DNA of 64,000 bases, taken from assembly GCA_032717465.1 (NCBI GenBank), contig CM064690.1, positions 14,190,830 through 14,254,829 of the forward strand. Direction: 5' to 3'. This DNA comes from Coenobita brevimanus. Its lineage: Eukaryota > Arthropoda > Malacostraca > Decapoda > Coenobitidae. Below are positions 58,913 through 64,000 of the stretch, in pieces (position 1 is the stretch's first letter; every line of letters begins with the position of its first letter). A model generated the notes under the pieces. The model saw only the letters and a program-made list of their open reading frames with translations, was not told where the DNA came from and made no database searches. The position numbers and the translations under genes were made by a program.

Positions 58913-60530
58913 CTTACTGAGCTTATACTTTAATCTGCTGCAAAGTATGTCCTTTGGGACTCAGCATACTTATCCTGGCGGTCCTTCCATTGCTGAAAAC
59001 ATTTTGTAAAGTCATTTTTTTTGGGATCGCCAACAAGATCCTTGTCGCATGTGTCTTTATCTCATTCGTATTCTCAAATCTCAAACCCTGCAGCAGCATC
59101 TTCAGTTTAGGAAATTGCCAAAAGCTGCAGGGAGCTATGTCAGGGCAGTAGAGAGCCTGCCAGACATGTGTGACTCTGTGCTTGGCCAAAAACACTGGAT
59201 GAGTTGGGATGAGTGGATTGGAACATTGTCATGGTGTAGCCTCCAGTCCTCTGCCACCCACAACTCTTGTCTCTTCCAGAATTTTTTGCCAAACACAGGA
59301 TCGCACAGATTCAGCAGGCTCTCTGCTCATGACATGGCTCTGTGCAACTTTAGGATATTTTCAAGACTTAAGATGCTGCTGAAGGGTTTGAAATTTGAGG
59401 ACTCAAATGAGATAAAGACAAATGTGACAAAGATCTTGTTGGCAGTCCCAGAAACTGACCTTACAAAATGTTTCCAGCAGTGGAAGGACCATTGGGCAAA
59501 GTGTATTGAGTTCCAGGGAGCATACTTTGATGGGAATTAAAGTCTAAATTCAGTAAGCTTCCCCCCCCCCAGCTAAAGGTCAGATACTGTCTGACTTCAT
59601 ATATGGCTGGGGTTATGAGAGAGGTAAAAACTCACATTATTGAGAGAGGAATGAAGTTGGAAATGAATGGTGAAAGGTGGAGTATCTCAATCTGATGTAT
59701 GCAGGTTGCTGGCCAGCAGTGAACAAGTTTTGTGGTTGTCTGTATCAAGCCTTGAGAGTAAATGTGGATAAGAGTAGTGATGGTTTTTGGGAGAGAATAT
59801 GACTCATGGTGTGATGTACTGTAATTGTGAATGGAGAGAGACCCAGACTGGTGAGGGAGGTTAAGTATCTGAATGCTGTGATAGAGAAGAGAGATAAATG
59901 TACAAAGGAAATAGAATATAGATTAGCATGGTAAAGGAAAGCTAGTGGTGCTGTGAAGGGCATGATACAATACAAAAGGTCTGAATGGCAGCTGCAAGAG
60001 GCATGCACAAAAGAGTTTTAGTACAGTACCTACATTAATAAATGAGTGTGAGACTTTGTTTTGGCATGAAAATGAAGAGTCAGGAGTTAGAGCAGTAGAA
60101 ATGGGGCTATTGAGGAGTATATGTAAAGTAATCCATGCAAGATGTGGAGTAGAGAAATTAATGGATGTTAGGGTTTGAAAGTATGTTACCAGAAGTTTGT
60201 ATGGTCATGTGGAAAGAATATGGTGGTAAAAAGAGTATATCTGTGTGAGTTTGAAGGTGAGAGATGGTGTGTTAGGCCGAGAAGAAAGTGGATAGGCACA
60301 GTAAATGAACATGTGAGAAAGAGCAATCTGAAAGTAGATGAGGCTAGGAAACTGTCAATGGATTGAGCTGTTAGAAAGGATTTTGTCCAAAGGGGTATAT
60401 AAGTAGGACTAAGCACACATTTTAACTTCATAGGTAATGGGTTGACTCTGTGTAAAAGGTAAATATGAAACACATTTACTTGGAAAGGTGAATGTGAGGT
60501 GAAGTCAGGATTCCAGAGTCTTGAGTGGTA
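58664..60530 (+). pseudogene. LINE-B copy, interrupted by mariner palindrome
   Basis: Starts near LEDFASVWCRWI (compare LWKVLCMYGVDG at 45870) and is interrupted at 58854-59599. It resumes with MAGVMREVKTHIIERGMKLE, LRVNVDKSSDGFW, then KVYQKFVWSCGKNMVVKRVYL and ERWCVRPRRKW. Ends in the 3' UTR (GGATTCCAGAGTCTTGAGTG). Heavily mutated; no catalytic RT motif survives. Confidence 0.75.
58854..59599. mobile_element. Head-to-head mariner-derived inverted element
   Basis: The left half (58854-59210) encodes on the minus strand a mariner C-terminus (HVWQALYCPDIAPCSFW, RFENTNEIKTHATRILLAIP). The right half (59300-59599) encodes the same region on the plus strand (MALCNFRIFSRLKMLLKGLK, SNEIKTNVTKILLAVPETDL). 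Both outer ends are the same mariner TIR (GTCTGATTGAAAAGTATCTG; CAGATACTGTCTGAC inverted). The third catalytic Asp is Ser or Asn in the two halves. Inserted in LINE-B. A-run at 58888-58911. Confidence 0.85.
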
Positions 60531-60655
60531 AGTCAAAGAAAGTGTTGGTTCACTTAAATGACCAGACTTCATGTATATCCTATTCAGTCTTATTTGAGAA
60601 GAGAGGAACCTTAAACTTTTCAAAGCTGGCAGCTGATCGGTTGTCTGAGTGTATT

Positions 60656-61125
60656 CATTCATCATCATCATCATCTGGACCTCCTTTCCTACTCTAGGGC
60701 AGGGTGAGGAGTAGCAACGTCCAGACAGCCCAAATTTGCCTAGTCCAATGGGCCACGCTTCCATTCAAGCCCTCTGATTCTTGGCAGTATCTGATATGCC
60801 AAAAACTTTCACCACGTTCTGTAGCATCACATAAATGTATCTGATAGTCAGTCCGGACGCTGTCACGTTAAAAAAGGGTGCCGAATCCCTGATCATGCAC
60901 TTCCCCTCACAATATTCGTCCAGCCAGCTCGATCTTGTCAGTCTCCTAGCCTTACCGACTTCTGTACCTCTCTTCCTCACACTCTCATTCACCATATCCC
61001 TCCACCTTCACCTTGGCCAACCTCACCTTCTTCCTCCTTCAGACTTGCTCAGACATACCTTTTTCACCACTCTATTGTTATCCATTCTCTCTACATGACC
61101 ATACCATCTCAGTATACTCTCTTCA
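60656..61125 (-). pseudogene. LINE-B 3' end, minus orientation
   Basis: (ATC)n at 60656-60675 is the inverted (GAT)n tail. Inward, VNESVRKRGTEVGKARRLTR and SSWLDEYCEGKCMIRDSAPF match the LINE-B C-terminus (MVDE.VRKRGVEVGEAREL). Truncated after MVWSCREN-like sequence near 61100. Confidence 0.8.
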
Positions 61126-61187
61126 TTAGTAACAATGCATATAGAATAATTTTTGTATGAGGGTAACAAAACCATTTGATGATAACT

Positions 61188-61297
<110 letters not shown>

Positions 61298-61395
61298 CAG
61301 TAGACCCTAGTTATTCGCGGGGGCTAGGTTCCAGAGACCCTTGCGGAAGGCAAATTTTGCGAATACTCAAGTCATCATCACAAAATGGTATGTTA
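61298..61395. mobile_element. Left end of a Tigger-like MITE
   Basis: CAGTAGACCCTAGTTATTCG then CGGGGGCTAGGTTCCAGAGA, a common MITE terminus type. Cut off by the next Tigger at 61396. Confidence 0.6.
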
Positions 61396-64000
61396 CAGTA
61401 ATTCCTCAACTATCCGACATAATAGAGCCAAAGGCATGTCCGGAAAGTGGTCCTGTCTGGATAGTGGGCACCAGCCTCCTGGACTTGAACTTATGGACCC
61501 TAACTCAGAAAAACACCTATACAACTCCCTCTGGACATGCATAGCACCTATTTAAAACCCAAATCACACCAATAAGGGACATAAAAGACTGAAATAAATG
61601 CAAAAGAACCATAAAATTAGGGTTTAGAGATGAGTTTATACAATATTAAACATTCTGGGTACTTAGAACAAGTCCCTCGCTCCTAGACTGGTACTTATGG
61701 ACCCTAACTCAGAGAAATACCTCCCTACTGCACATGCATAGCACCTAATACCCTATTCACACCAATAAGGGACATAAAAGAGTGAAATGAGGTGTTAGAG
61801 GTAAGTACAGTATGGAAAATACAGTACAGTACAATATGAAACATTCTGGGTACTTACAGCAAGTCCATGGCCATCTCGATGAATAACCGCCTCCTCTCAG
61901 ACTCTGACAGTAAGAAGGATTTCCTGAAGCACTTGCAGTACACTGTTCATGAAGTCTTGCACAGAACTTAGTCATTTGCACTCAGAATTCCATTCTCTTA
62001 ACACTGCGCACTCTTGTCTTACTTGCACTCAATTGTACCTTAATGAAATAAGTGTAGCACTCTGCACTTTAAGTCTTTCCACTCTTGAAACCATTTTATA
62101 AACAAAACACACTGAAGTTAATTCACGTTAAATTTACAGTCCATTAAATCTTTGTCTTTTCACTCAGAACTCAAATTCCTTAACACTATGCACTGTTTTT
62201 TTGACTGCACAACACTGTAAATTCCCATGTGGTCTAGTGGAGAAGTTCTTGGTGTCTAATCATTGTCAGAGTCTGAGAGTAGCACATGCAGGTGACCTAG
62301 GGGTGCGTCGCTGGGTCGTGGTGATGGCGTACCCACTGCAGACGACTCTGAAGATAGGCGCAAACTCACTTCGAGCGGTGACTCCACCGTGGCTGATGTG
62401 CTGGGCTGTGGCTCGGAGCATGAGGGCCTGTCTTGGGGAGGCAACGGAGTGGAGCCAGGGCTGGGCACAGCGGGGGTCACGGGCCTGAAAAAGCTGTCAA
62501 TCATTGATTGATGCAAGGAACGACAATTCTGACGATTGATGATGCGCTGCCTGAAAGCACGCACTTCCTCCACAAGTCCCTAGGGCCCCATCTCCCTGTC
62601 GCAGTCTGGGTGTTCCAGGTTGTCCAGAATGAACTCTAGGTGTTCCCGGAGTGCGCTCAGCCTGGGGATGGCTGGAGTTGTGTCATGCTGAGAGGAGTCC
62701 ACATCATTGTCGCCGTCCTCGTCGGAATCTTCAAGGTGGGTACTGACACCTGCAACTGCAGATGCAATCTCGATATCAGACAGGGTCTGATACCCAGGAT
62801 CGCCCTCATTGTCATCCAACCACTCACGCACTTCGTCCACATCAACATCATCCCCATGTGCACATAGACATGCATAGAAGTCATCCACGTCGAAACCTAG
62901 GAAATTGTACTCCACATCCGTTCCGAGAAGCAGACGAGACCAACCATTTTCTAGAGTCTTGACAGGACTTCCTTCTATGCACTGGCCCAGTTGTAAATGG
63001 CAGACTTGATGTTGTAGCGGCAAAGGTTTTCCAAAGTCCGGTGGCCTCGCATGTCCCGTCCCTCCCTGCGCTCATCCTCGTCCTCGAGAACAACCATCAC
63101 CTCATCCAGGAACTTCTGTCGGTATAGCCGCTTCGTTGCCATGATCACTCCTTGGTCCATTGGTTGGATGAGAACAGTAGAATTAGGTGGCAGAAACATA
63201 CACCTAATGCGGCCATTCTCAGCCACCAAGTCCTTGTTGCACGGGTGGGCAGGTGCATTGTCGAGGAGAAGGAGGGCCTTTACCTGGTCGGGTGGGATTC
63301 CCAGTTTCTCCATCTGGTAATGTATGACCTCCTTGACGAAATGGCAGTGGAACCAGTCTTTGAAGATGTGGCCTGTGAACCATGCCTTCAAGGAATGGTA
63401 CCAAACGACAGGAAGGACATCCATCACCCCACGAAGACACTGAGGCTGCTTTGCACGGCCAACAATAATGGGCTTAAGCTGGTGCATTCCATTAGCATTA
63501 GCACAACACAAAGCAGATATCCATTGCTTCGAGAGCTTGCGGCCAGGTACATGCTTCTCCGTCTCCTCGGCTAGAGTATTCGTAGTCAAAGAGCAATAGA
63601 ATAAACCAGTTTCGTCAGCATTGTAGACTTGACCGAGAGTGAGGCCCTCCCTGTCGATCAAGGCCTTCACCTTGTGCTGAAACTCCTCTACTCCATCCTC
63701 GTTAGCGTCCAAAGCTTCGCCATGAGACTTACGGTTGGTAAGGCCATGTCTCAACTTGAACGCGAAGAGCCAACCCTCGGATGCCTTGAAGTCTAGGGCG
63801 TCGTGAAGCCTTGCAAACTTCTCAGCAGCAGCCTTCAGCTCCGTCCCATGCACCATCACACCAGCAGCACGTTGTTGTCAATACCAAATCAACGTGGAGC
63901 GGTCGACTTCAGCATACTTGGGAGTAAACATCATCTTCCTCTCCACGTTGCATTTGCTTTTCGACGAGAAGTCAGCCGTGTCCTGCATGAGTTTGTCTTG
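61396..64000 (-). mobile_element. Tigger/pogo-like element, 5' end beyond window
   Basis: The end CAGTAATTCCTCAACTATCC at 61396, next to TA, is the 3' side of a minus-strand element. 61480-61860 holds a roughly 200-bp subterminal tandem duplication (ACTTATGGACCCTAACTCAG at 61491 and 61688). The transposase fills 62256-64000. The other TIR lies past the window. Confidence 0.85.
62256..64000 (-). pseudogene. Tigger transposase (DDD), lightly damaged
   Basis: Minus strand. N-terminal tail end of HTH (MMFTPKYAEVDRSTLIWY), TGA at 63878-63880, then an open frame to 62975: GWLFAFKLRHGLTNRKSHGE (CENP-B HTH2), VYNADETGLFY (Asp 1), KLSKQWISALCCANANG, VKALLLLDNAPAHP (Asp 2), FLPPNSTVLIQPMDQGVIMA (Asp 3) and LCRYNIKSAIYNWASA. 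A TAG at 62975-62977 and a 1-bp deletion just after shift the frame to NGWSRLL, GFDVDDFYACL and an acidic stretch. A further TAG at 62580-62582 precedes a tail (EEVRAFRQRI...). The three catalytic Asp are intact but four lesions prevent a full protein. The host Jerky/CENP-B class arose from such genes, but this copy is not domesticated. Confidence 0.9.

Noticed and set aside
62256..64000. Domesticated Jerky/Tigger host gene
   Set aside because: Three stops and a frameshift, plus a TIR and TA at 61394-61396, show an ordinary decayed transposon.

Overview
The window is eukaryotic nuclear DNA from an arthropod. A decapod crustacean is the best guess, from the CR1-like LINE ending in the GTATTTACCTAATT-type terminus and the very high load of LINEs, Tigger-like elements and (TA)n/(GATA)n microsatellites; this taxonomic call is inference. 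It is almost entirely one host gene. Five plus-strand exons (5382-5577, 20633-20766, 24425-24646, 42993-43259, 58412-58634) join in phase and encode the C-terminal alpha-helical region of nucleoporin Nup133, the scaffold subunit of the Nup107-160 Y-complex that contacts Nup107. The 5' part of the gene lies before the window and the last exon lies beyond it. Together the five exons are about 1 kb of coding sequence in about 53 kb of DNA.

Everything else is intron filled with transposable elements. I use working names. LINE-A is RTE-like with a (GATA)n tail; its one full-length copy is 31624-34770 with an 11-bp target-site duplication (TSD). LINE-B is RTE-like with a (GAT)n tail, main copy 43330-47179. 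LINE-C is a non-LTR element with a PHD-like zinc finger downstream of the reverse transcriptase (RT), main copies 20790-24295 and 48305-50785. LINE-D is jockey-like (21057-21965). LINE-E is CR1-like (6341-9222 and 41040-42180). LINE-F is jockey/CR1-superfamily (2370-3265, 10738-11580, 19180-19440, 35640-39200). SINE-G is tRNA-related with a (GGAT)n tail and occurs in nine copies. SINE-H (41647-41846) is a second tRNA-derived SINE. SINE-K (14371-14977) is a short retroelement with a (GATA)n tail.

DNA transposons are Tigger/pogo-like (1-1200, 51709-54633, 61396 to the window end, plus many MITEs), mariner (25326-26615 and a head-to-head palindromic derivative 58854-59599) and hAT-like with 8-bp TSDs (13049-16819, 40544-41021, 43727-44001). 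No transposase or RT here looks fully intact.

Layout: 1-5381 is TE relics in the intron before exon A. 5578-20632 holds the CR1-like element, a deeply nested hAT block and a minus-strand promoter-like sequence with heat-shock elements. 20767-24424 is a GC-AG intron filled by LINE-C with nested LINE-D. 24647-42992 holds mariner, SINEs, the full-length LINE-A and LINE-F. 43260-58411 holds LINE-B, LINE-C, a foldback repeat, Tigger and a 46-bp minisatellite. 58635-64000 holds LINE-B remnants, the mariner palindrome and a Tigger copy.

No bacterial-style operons, CRISPR arrays or rRNA genes are present, and I found no free-standing tRNA gene. The most unusual signals are the orphan heat-shock-type promoter split from its downstream sequence by a hAT element, a CRE/CCAAT cassette carried by a two-copy MITE, several long palindromes or foldbacks, and the GC donor in Nup133.
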